Both the position numbers and the translations under genes were made by a program. From Prevotellaceae bacterium (GTDB lineage Bacteria; Bacteroidota; Bacteroidia; Bacteroidales; Paludibacteraceae), in the NCBI GenBank assembly GCA_031271815.1, contig JAISVA010000005.1, positions 1 to 64,000 of the forward strand: a stretch of 64,000 nt of DNA, in the 5' to 3' direction. The notes beneath the pieces are model-generated. The model ran no database searches and had not been told where the DNA came from. It was given only the letters and a program-made list of their open reading frames with translations. Positions 44,906 to 52,615 of this stretch are shown here, piece after piece. Numbering within the stretch: the first letter of the stretch is position 1; every line of letters begins with the position of its first letter.

Positions 44906-44965
44906 AATCTTTTGTTTTTAATGGTTAATATGTGAGTAAAACAAATAAGTTTTCGGAAAGTTTAT

Positions 44966-45109
44966 TTAAAATCTTATTGCCAGGTCCAATTTTTCACCAA
45001 GTCCGACTTCTACAATGCGTTGGAGAGTAGAGAATTTTACTTCTTTGATGTTATTTTTCATGATCGTATTGATGATGGCGACTTTCAGTCATTCAGTCAA
45101 TAGGCTCAT
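44966..45109 (-). pseudogene. Remnant of an XRE/HigA-like regulator
   Basis: The minus strand from 45109 reads MSLLTE, a stop at 45089-45091, then LKVAIINTIMKNNIKEVKFS and TLQRIVEVGLGEKLDLAIRF before TAA at 44966. The pattern '..I..GN...V.FSTL.RI...LG.KLDL.I' is that of the C-terminal half of a small helix-turn-helix regulator or antitoxin. The N-terminal half and any toxin partner are missing. A 31-codon frame from ATG 45061 survives, but I read it as debris. Confidence 0.35.
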
Positions 45110-45120
45110 TTCTTTGTGAA

Positions 45121-45176
45121 AATTATAAAAATTAAAGGGGCTGTCTTTTGAGACAGCCCCTTTAATTTTTATAATT
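45121..45176 (-). terminator. 26-bp perfect-stem terminator of the lipoprotein gene
   Basis: The arms 45121-45146 and 45151-45176 are perfect inverse complements (core GGGGCTGTCT/AGACAGCCCC, flanked by AATTATAAAAATTAAA and its complement) around TTTG. It is the longest member of the terminator family, 15 bp after the stop codon of the minus-strand lipoprotein gene. Confidence 0.85.
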
Positions 45177-45191
45177 AATGAAATTTAAGTA

Positions 45192-45869
45192 TTACATTTT
45201 TACTACAGTTACAGTAACCTTTGTAGCGTCGCCTGAACCGGCACGGCTATTGATTTTGATAGTTCCCTGGTATCCTGTGCTTGTTGCATACGAATAATTG
45301 TCATTATCAACTTTAGTGATTGTTGCAGAATTTCCGTTAGCTTTAACTTTGCTGTTTGCTGATTCGGTAGCAGATTTGAAAGTTGTTCCATCGAATACGA
45401 TTTCAACATTAGCTAATTGAGCATCAGTTGCATTGCTGAAATAAACTTTTTCATCTTCAATAGACAAAAAAGAACCAGCATCAGTAGCACCTGAACCACC
45501 TAAGATAGCTTCGAAAGTATCTGGTGTAACAGGTCCTTCACCAATAGTAAATTTCTTTTCAGCTGCACCTGAATTGCTGGTAGCTTTCAAAGTGTATTCT
45601 CCGTCTGTTAATTGAGTAATAGTTACGGTATAAATTCCGTTAACTTCAGCAGGAATGTCTATATTTTTCAATTTAGAACCATTTTCCCACAACTCAATAG
45701 TTGACAATTTTTCATCTGGAGATGAAATAACAACAATTGCATTTGTTGTAGTTGTCTCAATTTCGATTGAGATTTTCGCAGCATTTTCATCATCTTTGCC
45801 ACAAGAAGAAAAACTAAACGCAGCCATTAAAACAGCTAAAATAACCGATAAATTTAATACTTTTTTCAT
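45192..45869 (-). CDS. Lipoprotein with Ig-like/beta-sandwich character, unknown function
   Basis: From ATG 45869 (MKKVLNLSVILAVLMAAFSF) the product has 225 residues. The lipobox is FSSC, so the lipid-modified Cys is near residue 23, followed by GKDDEN. Residues about 30-120 look like a beta-sandwich (IELWENGSKLKNIDIPAEVN, GIYTVTITQLTDGEYTLKAT); the rest is Thr/Ser/Gly-rich beta sequence. Longer upstream frames run through the promoter and are rejected. It is divergent from a TonB-dependent receptor gene, so surface exposure or a linked role is possible but unproven. Confidence 0.75.
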   Translation of the reverse strand: MKKVLNLSVILAVLMAAFSFSSCGKDDENAAKISIEIETTTTNAIVVISSPDEKLSTIELWENGSKLKNIDIPAEVNGIYTVTITQLTDGEYTLKATSNSGAAEKKFTIGEGPVTPDTFEAILGGSGATDAGSFLSIEDEKVYFSNATDAQLANVEIVFDGTTFKSATESANSKVKANGNSATITKVDNDNYSYATSTGYQGTIKINSRAGSGDATKVTVTVVKM

Positions 45870-45977
45870 AAAAATTGAATTTTTTAAATTAAACATATAA
45901 TAATTTGATTCTTTTTTTCTATCTATAGATCTCTTATATTTTCCTTGGATTGCATAAGTTTTTTTAATATTCGGGGG

Positions 45978-46007
45978 CAAATGTACAAAAAAAAATGAGA
46001 CAGACAA
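45978..46007 (-). promoter_or_regulatory. Promoter of the lipoprotein gene
   Basis: The minus strand reads TTG, exactly 19 bases, TACATTTG. This full consensus match leaves a leader of about 100 nt before ATG 45869. Confidence 0.8.
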
Positions 46008-46036
46008 ATTATAAGCAAAATTTCTTTTTCAATTGT

Positions 46037-46054
46037 ATAGAACAACAGTTCTAT
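46037..46054. promoter_or_regulatory. Possible operator dyad
   Basis: ATAGAAC and GTTCTAT are 7-bp perfect inverted arms around AACA, located between the divergent lipoprotein promoter and the TonB-dependent receptor gene. A regulator-binding site is possible; no regulator gene is adjacent. Confidence 0.35.
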
Positions 46055-46098
46055 GAAAATGTTTATAATTTTATCTTTTTTTTTACGTTAGAAGAGAT

Positions 46099-48531
46099 AT
46101 GAAAAATAAGATACATTACTTTTTTCTTTTTCTGTTCGTATTCAGGGCGTTGATATCTGTTTCTCAGACTGTTCGTATTTCCGGCCGGGTGACGGATGAA
46201 AAAAGTCAGCCGCTTGAGTACGTAAACGTTCTGGTAAAAGGAACAACAAAGGGAACTTCGACGGATGGAAGCGGCGTTTTTGAGTTGTTCGTTCCGGAAG
46301 AAGAAGATACGCTTACTTTGCAGTTTCGTTTCGTAGGCTTTTCGGAAGAGGAACGGAAAGTGGTTACCGGTAAGAAAAACCGCGATATCAAACTTTCCGT
46401 AATGTTGAAAGAAACCGCCATAGTGCTGGGCGATTACAGCGTGCGGGGAATCCGGCGGCAGGAATCTTCCCTTCAGGTGCTGGATGTTGACAGATTTAGG
46501 GTAATGCCCAATGTGAGTGGAGGGATAGAGGCGCTGGTACAGGGGCAGCTGGGCGTTAATAATGCCAACAACGAATTGTCATCCCAATATTCGGTGCGCG
46601 GAGGCAATTACGACGAAAACAGCGTTTATGTCAATAACATAGAGGTGTACCGACCGCTGCTTATTCGCGCCGGGCAACAGGAGGGACTTAGCTTTGTCAA
46701 TCCCGATATGGTGGAATCCGTGACGTTTTCTTCCGGCGGGTTCAGTGCGCAGTATGGAGACAAGATGTCGTCGGCGCTGGATATAACGTATAAAAAACCG
46801 GAAGCACTTGAAGGGTCGGTTGCCGTCAGTTTACTGGGTGCATCCGCTCACATCGGAACCTCCTCTTCGCGCTTCTCGCAGCTGCACGGAGTACGTTATA
46901 AAACGTCAGCCTACCTGTTGGGAACGCTGGATACGGATGGAGAGTACAGTCCTGATTTCTTTGATTATCAAACCTATTTGACTTATACCTTTTCGCCTGA
47001 ATGGGAGACGAATTTCCTTGGAAACATCTCGCGTAACAGCTATAATTTTATACCGGAAACGCGTACTACTTCGTTCGGGACAATGAGCGATGTAAAACAG
47101 TTTACCGTCTTTTTCGACGGACAGGAGAAAGATCTTTTCCAGACACTGTTCGGCGCATGGACGTTGAATTTCAAGCCCACGAATAACTTGAAATTGAGCA
47201 TAATGTCGTCCGCTTTTTCCTCTGCCGAAAGTGAAACGTATGACATTACCGGCGAGTATTGGCTGAGCGAAATTGACGGTAGCGGCTCAATGAGTATCGA
47301 CCGGGCAGCCGGCATAGGCGTCTATAAGGAACATGCAAGAAACCGGCTAAACTCAACTGTTTTAAATATTTCACAACTTGGGACATTCAAATTGGACGAA
47401 AATGAATTGAAATGGGGAGTTACCTACCAGCGCGAACGGATAACGGACAGGATGAATGAATGGGAAATGCGCGATTCGGCAGGGTTTTCGATGCCGCTGA
47501 ATCCGGATTATTTGTCGCTTTACTACAACCTGAATTCCGACCAGGAGATGTCATCCAACCGGTTTACTGCATACCTGCTGGATACGTACAGCAAACGGTT
47601 TGCTTTCGGCAGAGTCGTCTTGACAGGCGGTGTGCGTGCAAACTATTGGGATTTTAATGATGAGCTCTTAATCAGTCCGCGAGCCTCAGTCGCCTGGTTT
47701 CCGAAATGGAAGGAGGGGAGCTTCGGTTTTCGTTTGGCAACGGGCATTTACTACCAGGCGCCGTTTTACAAGGAAATACGCGAAATGCGCGCCGGCGAGA
47801 ATAGAAATATGTCGATGTACCTGAATAGCAAACTGAAAGCTCCGCGTTCATCGCAAATCCTTTTGGGCTCCGATTACTACTTCCGAAAATGGGAGCGACC
47901 GTTTAAGTTTACTGCCGAAATTTACTACAAGTACATTGACCGGATTATTCCTTACCGGGTTGATAACGTAAAAGTGATTTATTCCGGTCAAAATAATGGC
48001 GATGGATATGCAACGGGGGTTGACCTGAAACTTTTCGGTGAATTTGTTCCCGGAACCGATTCGTGGGTTTCCCTTTCGCTGATGCAGACAAAAGAGGATA
48101 TTTATGGAGACGGAACTGGTTATATTCCCCGTCCGACCGACCAGCGATACAACGTTTCGCTTTTCTTTCAGGATTATTTCCCCGGGTTTCCGAAAATGAA
48201 GATCAATTTGAAATTAATTTGGGCAGACGGATTGCCGTTCGGTCCTCCGCGCAGTAGTCCGTACCTGTCAACGGCATTCAGAGCTTCGGCTTACCGGCGG
48301 GTGGACATAGGCGCTACTTACGGTTTGATTGCCGGGCAGGATAAAATTATGGATAAGGCTGTTTTGAAATGGGCAAAAGCGTTACTTTTTAATCTGGAAG
48401 TATTCAACCTGTTGGGAATAAGGAATATAAATTCTTATTACTGGATAACGGATGTCACCAATATCCAATTTGCCGTCCCGAATTACCTGACGGGAAGGCT
48501 TGTTAATTTACGCGTACAGGCGAATTTTTAA
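46099..48531 (+). CDS. TonB-dependent outer-membrane receptor with carboxypeptidase-like regulatory domain
   Basis: The 810-residue outer-membrane receptor has a signal peptide (cleavage after SVSQ near residue 23), an N-terminal CarboxypepD_reg-like beta-sandwich (VRISGRVTDEKSQPLEYVNVLVKGTTKGTSTD, residues about 25-105), a plug (SLQVLDVDRFRVMPNVSGGIEALVQGQLGV, SQYSVRGGNYDENSVYVNNIEV) and a 22-strand barrel ending in VNLRVQANF. It is smaller than SusC and has no SusD partner, so polysaccharide uptake is unlikely; an iron, vitamin or peptide ligand is possible. Stand-alone, divergent from the lipoprotein gene. Confidence 0.9.
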   Translation: MKNKIHYFFLFLFVFRALISVSQTVRISGRVTDEKSQPLEYVNVLVKGTTKGTSTDGSGVFELFVPEEEDTLTLQFRFVGFSEEERKVVTGKKNRDIKLSVMLKETAIVLGDYSVRGIRRQESSLQVLDVDRFRVMPNVSGGIEALVQGQLGVNNANNELSSQYSVRGGNYDENSVYVNNIEVYRPLLIRAGQQEGLSFVNPDMVESVTFSSGGFSAQYGDKMSSALDITYKKPEALEGSVAVSLLGASAHIGTSSSRFSQLHGVRYKTSAYLLGTLDTDGEYSPDFFDYQTYLTYTFSPEWETNFLGNISRNSYNFIPETRTTSFGTMSDVKQFTVFFDGQEKDLFQTLFGAWTLNFKPTNNLKLSIMSSAFSSAESETYDITGEYWLSEIDGSGSMSIDRAAGIGVYKEHARNRLNSTVLNISQLGTFKLDENELKWGVTYQRERITDRMNEWEMRDSAGFSMPLNPDYLSLYYNLNSDQEMSSNRFTAYLLDTYSKRFAFGRVVLTGGVRANYWDFNDELLISPRASVAWFPKWKEGSFGFRLATGIYYQAPFYKEIREMRAGENRNMSMYLNSKLKAPRSSQILLGSDYYFRKWERPFKFTAEIYYKYIDRIIPYRVDNVKVIYSGQNNGDGYATGVDLKLFGEFVPGTDSWVSLSLMQTKEDIYGDGTGYIPRPTDQRYNVSLFFQDYFPGFPKMKINLKLIWADGLPFGPPRSSPYLSTAFRASAYRRVDIGATYGLIAGQDKIMDKAVLKWAKALLFNLEVFNLLGIRNINSYYWITDVTNIQFAVPNYLTGRLVNLRVQANF

Positions 48532-48537
48532 GTTAAC

Positions 48538-48566
48538 TAACATTTTTGTTACAAACAAGAATGTTA
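48538..48566 (+). terminator. Hairpin after the TonB-dependent receptor gene
   Basis: TAACATTTTTGTT (48538-48550) and AACAAGAATGTTA (48554-48566) pair over 13 bp with one G.U pair and an ACA loop, 7 bp after the stop codon. No T-run follows, so termination is only likely. Confidence 0.45.
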
Positions 48567-48626
48567 CAAACTGTTTGGTTATATGAAATAAAAGTTGAAT
48601 CTTTGGGAAGATAATTTTTATGCAAG

Positions 48627-48966
48627 ATGACAAAACTGACTTTTATTTTCGGAAGATCGCTGTTCACAGACAGGGAAGAAGAATCCGCTCGTCTTGAAAT
48701 GAATTAAAAACCAGCTGAGTTTGCTTTTCGTCGGACAGACAGAAACGATGACAGCTACTTAAATAAATTTCCTTAAAGCGGTATTGGATGGTGAAACTGC
48801 GTTTTCTTCACAAGGGAACTTATAAAAATACCGTCTTGTGACTTCGGCAAACTTAAAAAGAATTAAAAATATGCTTGCTTCGCGTGAAATTATTGATATT
48901 TCTGCTAAACATATAGAAATATTAGACCTGATTTTCAAATTATGGTTGAAAGAAGATTACTTTTGA
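48627..48966 (+). pseudogene. Decayed AAA-family ATPase with internal deletion and stops
   Basis: ATG 48627 opens MTKLTFIFGRSLFTDREEES, continuing ARLEMN and a stop at 48705; this resembles the 'NPFxFGxxV.GE.FTDREEE..RL' start of Bacteroidota ATPases of the AAA_14/DUF-type ATP-binding family. About 100 nt later another stretch reads FLKAVLDGETAFSSQGNL, stop, KYRLVTSANLKRIKNML, ASREIIDISAKHIEILDLIF and KLWLKEDYF with TGA at 48964-48966, like the winged-helix C-terminus of the same family. The Walker motifs are missing. The gene is deleted internally and non-functional. It fills most of the 478-bp gap. Confidence 0.55.
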
Positions 48967-48980
48967 TGAAAAAAATATTA

Positions 48981-48988
48981 TACATTTG
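48981..48988 (+). promoter_or_regulatory. -7 element of the hexose transporter operon
   Basis: TACATTTG matches TAnnTTTG, 21 bp before the start codon at 49010 and 14 bp after the end of the decayed ATPase gene. The -33 position is not TTG. Confidence 0.5.
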
Positions 48989-49009
48989 TTCCCAAATTAT
49001 TGATAAATT

Positions 49010-50392
49010 ATGAGCAATACAAAATCGACCGGCTACATTGTTCCCTTAGTAACATTGACCACATTATTCTTTATGTGGGGTTTCATTACTTGTCTGAATG
49101 ATATTCTAATCCCGTTTTTAAGGGGAGTTTTTGAACTGAGCCACTTTCAGGCCAACCTGGTGCAATTTGCCTTTTTTACCGCATACTTTGTTATTTCATT
49201 GATTTATTTTACGATCTCTGCCACGCTGGGCGACCCGATTTTGAAGGTCGGATACAAAAATACGATTGTGGCGGGATTGCTTATCTCGTGCGTTGCCTGT
49301 TTTCTTCTTTTCAACGAAGCGGGAGGGGAGGTTCCGCGATTTGGAATGTTCCTTTTTTCACTCTTTTTGCTCGGAAGCGGCTTTGCTTTTTTGCAAATAG
49401 CTGCCAATCCGCTGGTTTCCCTGCTGGGTTCGGCGGATACGGCTTCAAGCCGGCTGAATTTTACGCAAGGATTTAATTCGCTCGGTACGACAATCGCACC
49501 CGTGATAGGCGGTTATTTCATCTTCAAGTATTTCGTAACCGATGCTTCAAGCGGAGCCGCAGCCGTAAAATTCCCATACCTTTTTTTAGCAGGCATATTG
49601 TTGCTATTGGCGATACTTATCTATTTCGCACGTATTCCGAACGGTAATATTGATTCTTCGGAAAAACTGGATAAAAAAGCCGGTGCGTTGCAATACCCGA
49701 ATCTGGTTTTCGGGATGATCGGGCTTTTCTGTTATGTCGGTGCTGAAGTGACAATCGGCAGTAACCTGATCTCCTATATGAAGGAGTATCACCAGCTTGA
49801 CGAAGTGCTTGCAACCCCTTTTCTTGCCTACTATTGGGGTGGCGCAATGATTGGTCGTTTTATGGGATCTATCTCAATGAGTAAAATGGCTCCTTTGACA
49901 AAATATCTGCTAATGGTGGTGGCAGCGGTTGCGACTTTTACATTAATCTTTTTCATCACAGATGTAACCATGTCGGAAGTAGTTTATTTCCTTGTGTTCT
50001 TAGCACTCAACTATCTGGTGTTTATAGCGGCGCGTTCCTTACCGTCGCGCACGTTGGGTTATTTTGCCGGAATGAATATTATTTTAATCGGAATTATGCT
50101 GTTTGCCAGCGGCGGACTGTCGCTTTGGTCAATCCTGGGCGTAGGCTTGTTTAATTCCATTATGTTTTCCAATATTTTTACGCTTGCCATCGACGGATTG
50201 GGAAAATACACCTCGCAAGGCTCTTCTCTGCTCGTAATGATGATTCTCGGCGGAGCGCTGTTACCGCCGTTACAAGGATTTATTGCAGATAAAAGCAATG
50301 TGCACATTTCATTTGTTTTGCCTCTTTTTTGTTATGCCTATTTGATGTGGTATGGCTTGGTAGGCTGCAAAATCAGAAGAAAAAACGTATAA
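49010..50392 (+). CDS. Sugar MFS transporter of the FHS family (FucP/GluP type)
   Basis: The 460-residue permease has 12 predicted transmembrane helices. FHS-family marks include TLFFMWGFITCLNDILIPFLRGVFELSHFQANLVQFAFFTAYFV near the N-terminus, GSGFAFLQIAANPLVSLLGSADTASSRLNFTQGFNSLGTTIAPVIGG in the middle and LAYYWGGAMIGRFMGS. These transporters co-import hexoses (fucose, glucose, galactose) with protons. The adjacent ROK glucokinase gene (27 bp) points to glucose or a related hexose as the substrate. Confidence 0.92.
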   Translation: MSNTKSTGYIVPLVTLTTLFFMWGFITCLNDILIPFLRGVFELSHFQANLVQFAFFTAYFVISLIYFTISATLGDPILKVGYKNTIVAGLLISCVACFLLFNEAGGEVPRFGMFLFSLFLLGSGFAFLQIAANPLVSLLGSADTASSRLNFTQGFNSLGTTIAPVIGGYFIFKYFVTDASSGAAAVKFPYLFLAGILLLLAILIYFARIPNGNIDSSEKLDKKAGALQYPNLVFGMIGLFCYVGAEVTIGSNLISYMKEYHQLDEVLATPFLAYYWGGAMIGRFMGSISMSKMAPLTKYLLMVVAAVATFTLIFFITDVTMSEVVYFLVFLALNYLVFIAARSLPSRTLGYFAGMNIILIGIMLFASGGLSLWSILGVGLFNSIMFSNIFTLAIDGLGKYTSQGSSLLVMMILGGALLPPLQGFIADKSNVHISFVLPLFCYAYLMWYGLVGCKIRRKNV

Positions 50393-50419
50393 CAATAATG
50401 TAAAACTTATAAACAATTT

Positions 50420-51388
50420 ATGACAACAGAAGTAAAACCATACGTAGTAGGGATCGATATTGGCGGTACAAATACTGTTTTCGGAGTAGTGGATGCACGC
50501 GGGGATATTCTCGGATCCGGTTCCATTAAAACGCAAACATATAACGATTTGATCAGATACGTTGACGAGCTTTATACGGAACTCTCCAAACTAATAGACA
50601 GTTGCTGTGGAATTGAACTCATCAAGGGAATTGGCGTAGGCGCGCCCAATGCTAATTATTACACGGGAAATATTGAGGATGCTGCAAATCTTCCATGGAA
50701 AGGCGTAATTCCTTTTGCTAAAATCCTTTCGGGAAAATTCGGCATTCCGGTAGCTTTGACCAATGATGCCAATGCTGCTGCTATCGGTGAAATGACTTAC
50801 GGCGCTGCACGCGGAATGAAAGACTTCATTATGATTACTTTGGGAACCGGAGTTGGTAGCGGAATTGTTGCCAACGGACAACTGATTTACGGACACGATG
50901 GCTTTGCAGGCGAACTTGGACACGTCATAATACGAAGGAACGGACGGCTTTGCGGTTGCGGAAATCACGGATGCCTTGAAACGTATGCCTCTGCCACCGG
51001 AGTGGCAAGAACAGCCCGAGAATACTTGGAAAAGAGAGCGAACGAAGATTCTCTACTGCGTAAAATACCTGTTGACCGGATTACATCCAAAGATGTGTTT
51101 GACGCTGCCACTGCAGGAGATCCGATCGCAAAGGATGTATTTGCCTATACAGGAAAAATACTGGGAGAAGCGTTTGCTGATTTTGTAAAATTCAGCAGTC
51201 CCGAAGCAATCATACTGTTTGGAGGACTGGCGAAATCGGGTGATCTTCTTCTGACTCCTCTTCGCGAAGCCATGGAAAAAAACCTGATGCCTGTTTTCAG
51301 GAATAAAGTGAAGATTTTATTTTCCGAAATGAAAGATGCGGACGCGGCTTTGCTTGGAGCCTCTGCGCTGGCTTGGGAGGCGAAGTGA
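50420..51388 (+). CDS. ROK family glucokinase
   Basis: The 322-residue kinase has the phosphate-binding VVGIDIGGTNTVFGVVD, LTNDANAAAIGEM (catalytic Asp region), TLGTGVGSGIVANGQL, and the ROK zinc motif GHVIIRRNGRLCGCGNHGCLETYAS. There is no helix-turn-helix domain, so it is an enzyme rather than a NagC-type repressor. It would phosphorylate the hexose imported by the upstream permease. A long hairpin terminator closes the unit. Confidence 0.92.
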   Translation: MTTEVKPYVVGIDIGGTNTVFGVVDARGDILGSGSIKTQTYNDLIRYVDELYTELSKLIDSCCGIELIKGIGVGAPNANYYTGNIEDAANLPWKGVIPFAKILSGKFGIPVALTNDANAAAIGEMTYGAARGMKDFIMITLGTGVGSGIVANGQLIYGHDGFAGELGHVIIRRNGRLCGCGNHGCLETYASATGVARTAREYLEKRANEDSLLRKIPVDRITSKDVFDAATAGDPIAKDVFAYTGKILGEAFADFVKFSSPEAIILFGGLAKSGDLLLTPLREAMEKNLMPVFRNKVKILFSEMKDADAALLGASALAWEAK

Positions 51389-51514
51389 ATTGAAGCAGTA
51401 TCAAAAGTCATTTTGAACGCTGATAACACGGATGAATACTGATTTTTTCGGTGATAATTAGTTATATTTCCTGTGTTGCCCTTTCAGAGCTATTTTATGA
51501 TGTATAGAAAACAC

Positions 51515-51571
51515 GTCTGCCGGTTGATTTTACACGAACAAGTTTCGTATAAATCAACCGGCAGACTTTTT
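51515..51571 (+). terminator. Terminator of the hexose uptake operon
   Basis: GTCTGCCGGTTGATTT (51515-51530) and AAATCAACCGGCAGAC (51551-51566) form a perfect 16-bp stem; inner bases add partial pairing. TTTTT follows on the plus strand. It lies between converging genes, 20 bp before the L,D-transpeptidase stop codon. Confidence 0.85.
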
Positions 51572-51587
51572 ACAACATTACCGGAGA

Positions 51588-52262
51588 TTAACTTTCCAGG
51601 AAACTGCTTAATTTCACATAATCCTTATCATTGGCATAAATAAACAGGAGTGAACCGTTTTTAATTGTGCTGATAATGGCGTCGCTGACCGAATGGGGTA
51701 ACGCGGGACAACCCAAACTTCGCCCAAGTCGTCCATTGCCCTTTATCACAGACGGATCGGCATAGGCTGCTCCGTGAATCACAATGGCGCGGTCTTTCGC
51801 CTTATCGTTAATGCCTTTTTCCAAGCCATTTAAGATGAGCGAATTGCCATGTTTTCCGCGGTAAGCATTTTCCGTCAAGAAAAATCCCAACGAACTTTGA
51901 TAGGAACCCGGTTTATTGGAAAATGAAGTAGCATAGTTTCCTCCACTGTTCCGTCCGTGTGCGACGTGCGAAGAGTAAAGCATTTTTTTCTTTTCAATAT
52001 CAAAGACATACAATCGCTCGTCGGTCGAAGGTTTCGAAAAATCAATCAATGTAACAATATGGCTGTTTTTTGTCCCTATTTTATTGTAACCGGCAATCGC
52101 TTGTGCAAAAGCCTTATAATTTACAATGTTGTCCAGCTGCATTTCGATATAAAGCAAACGGCTGTCTGGAATATGATCAAATGACAATTCTTTTCCTTTG
52201 ACAATGGAGAGATTCAAAAACATGGCAAATAGCGCAACAAGGCAAATAATTTTCTTTCTCAT
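51588..52262 (-). CDS. Murein L,D-transpeptidase catalytic domain family protein (YkuD-like)
   Basis: The 224-residue product has a signal peptide (residues about 1-23). The YkuD-type active site is visible as H163 (AIVIHGAAYADP) and C185 (GRLGRSLGCPALP), with KPGSYQSSLGFF and YRGKHGNSLILNGLE before it. Enzymes of this group form 3-3 peptidoglycan cross-links or trim peptide stems in the periplasm. Monocistronic, converging with the ROK kinase gene. The 353 bp upstream (52263-52615) contain no gene I can support. Confidence 0.88.
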   Translation of the reverse strand: MRKKIICLVALFAMFLNLSIVKGKELSFDHIPDSRLLYIEMQLDNIVNYKAFAQAIAGYNKIGTKNSHIVTLIDFSKPSTDERLYVFDIEKKKMLYSSHVAHGRNSGGNYATSFSNKPGSYQSSLGFFLTENAYRGKHGNSLILNGLEKGINDKAKDRAIVIHGAAYADPSVIKGNGRLGRSLGCPALPHSVSDAIISTIKNGSLLFIYANDKDYVKLSSFLES

Positions 52263-52615
52263 AATGTGTTTTTTTTCAAGTTAATTAATTCATTATGTAA
52301 ATATAATAAAAATTACGCAGAAATGCAAGAAAAAAAGGAAAAAATTTTACAGGTGGTAAGGTGTTTTTACGGGTGGAATATGCCTCGAATCGCTACCTTC
52401 GCAGTCAACAGAATCGTTTCTGTAGCTGTTCGATTGTATTCTACGACTTGATTCGTATTTTTTTTTGACATCCCCGGCAGGAGGAACTGCGCTTTGGATG
52501 AATGAACTGCATTTCACCGGAAGGTCGTTGTTTTCGGTGTATCCTGTACCCAAGGCATTGCCGTTGGATTAAGGCTTTCTGTCTTTTTACTGGGTCTCAA
52601 ACTTTTAATATTTAT

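Noticed and set aside
44727-44921. 64-codon plus-strand Ser/Phe-rich open frame
   Set aside because: It is opposite the small acidic minus-strand gene, which has better composition and a terminator in the right orientation.
51410-51460. ACACGGATGAATACTGATTT stretch as a third copy of the repeat at 37.5 and 38.7 kb
   Set aside because: It shares only general character, not the conserved ends, so it was not counted.
52266-52451. 61-codon plus-strand open frame upstream of the L,D-transpeptidase gene
   Set aside because: No promoter, ribosome-binding context or recognisable sequence; the frame is probably chance or debris.
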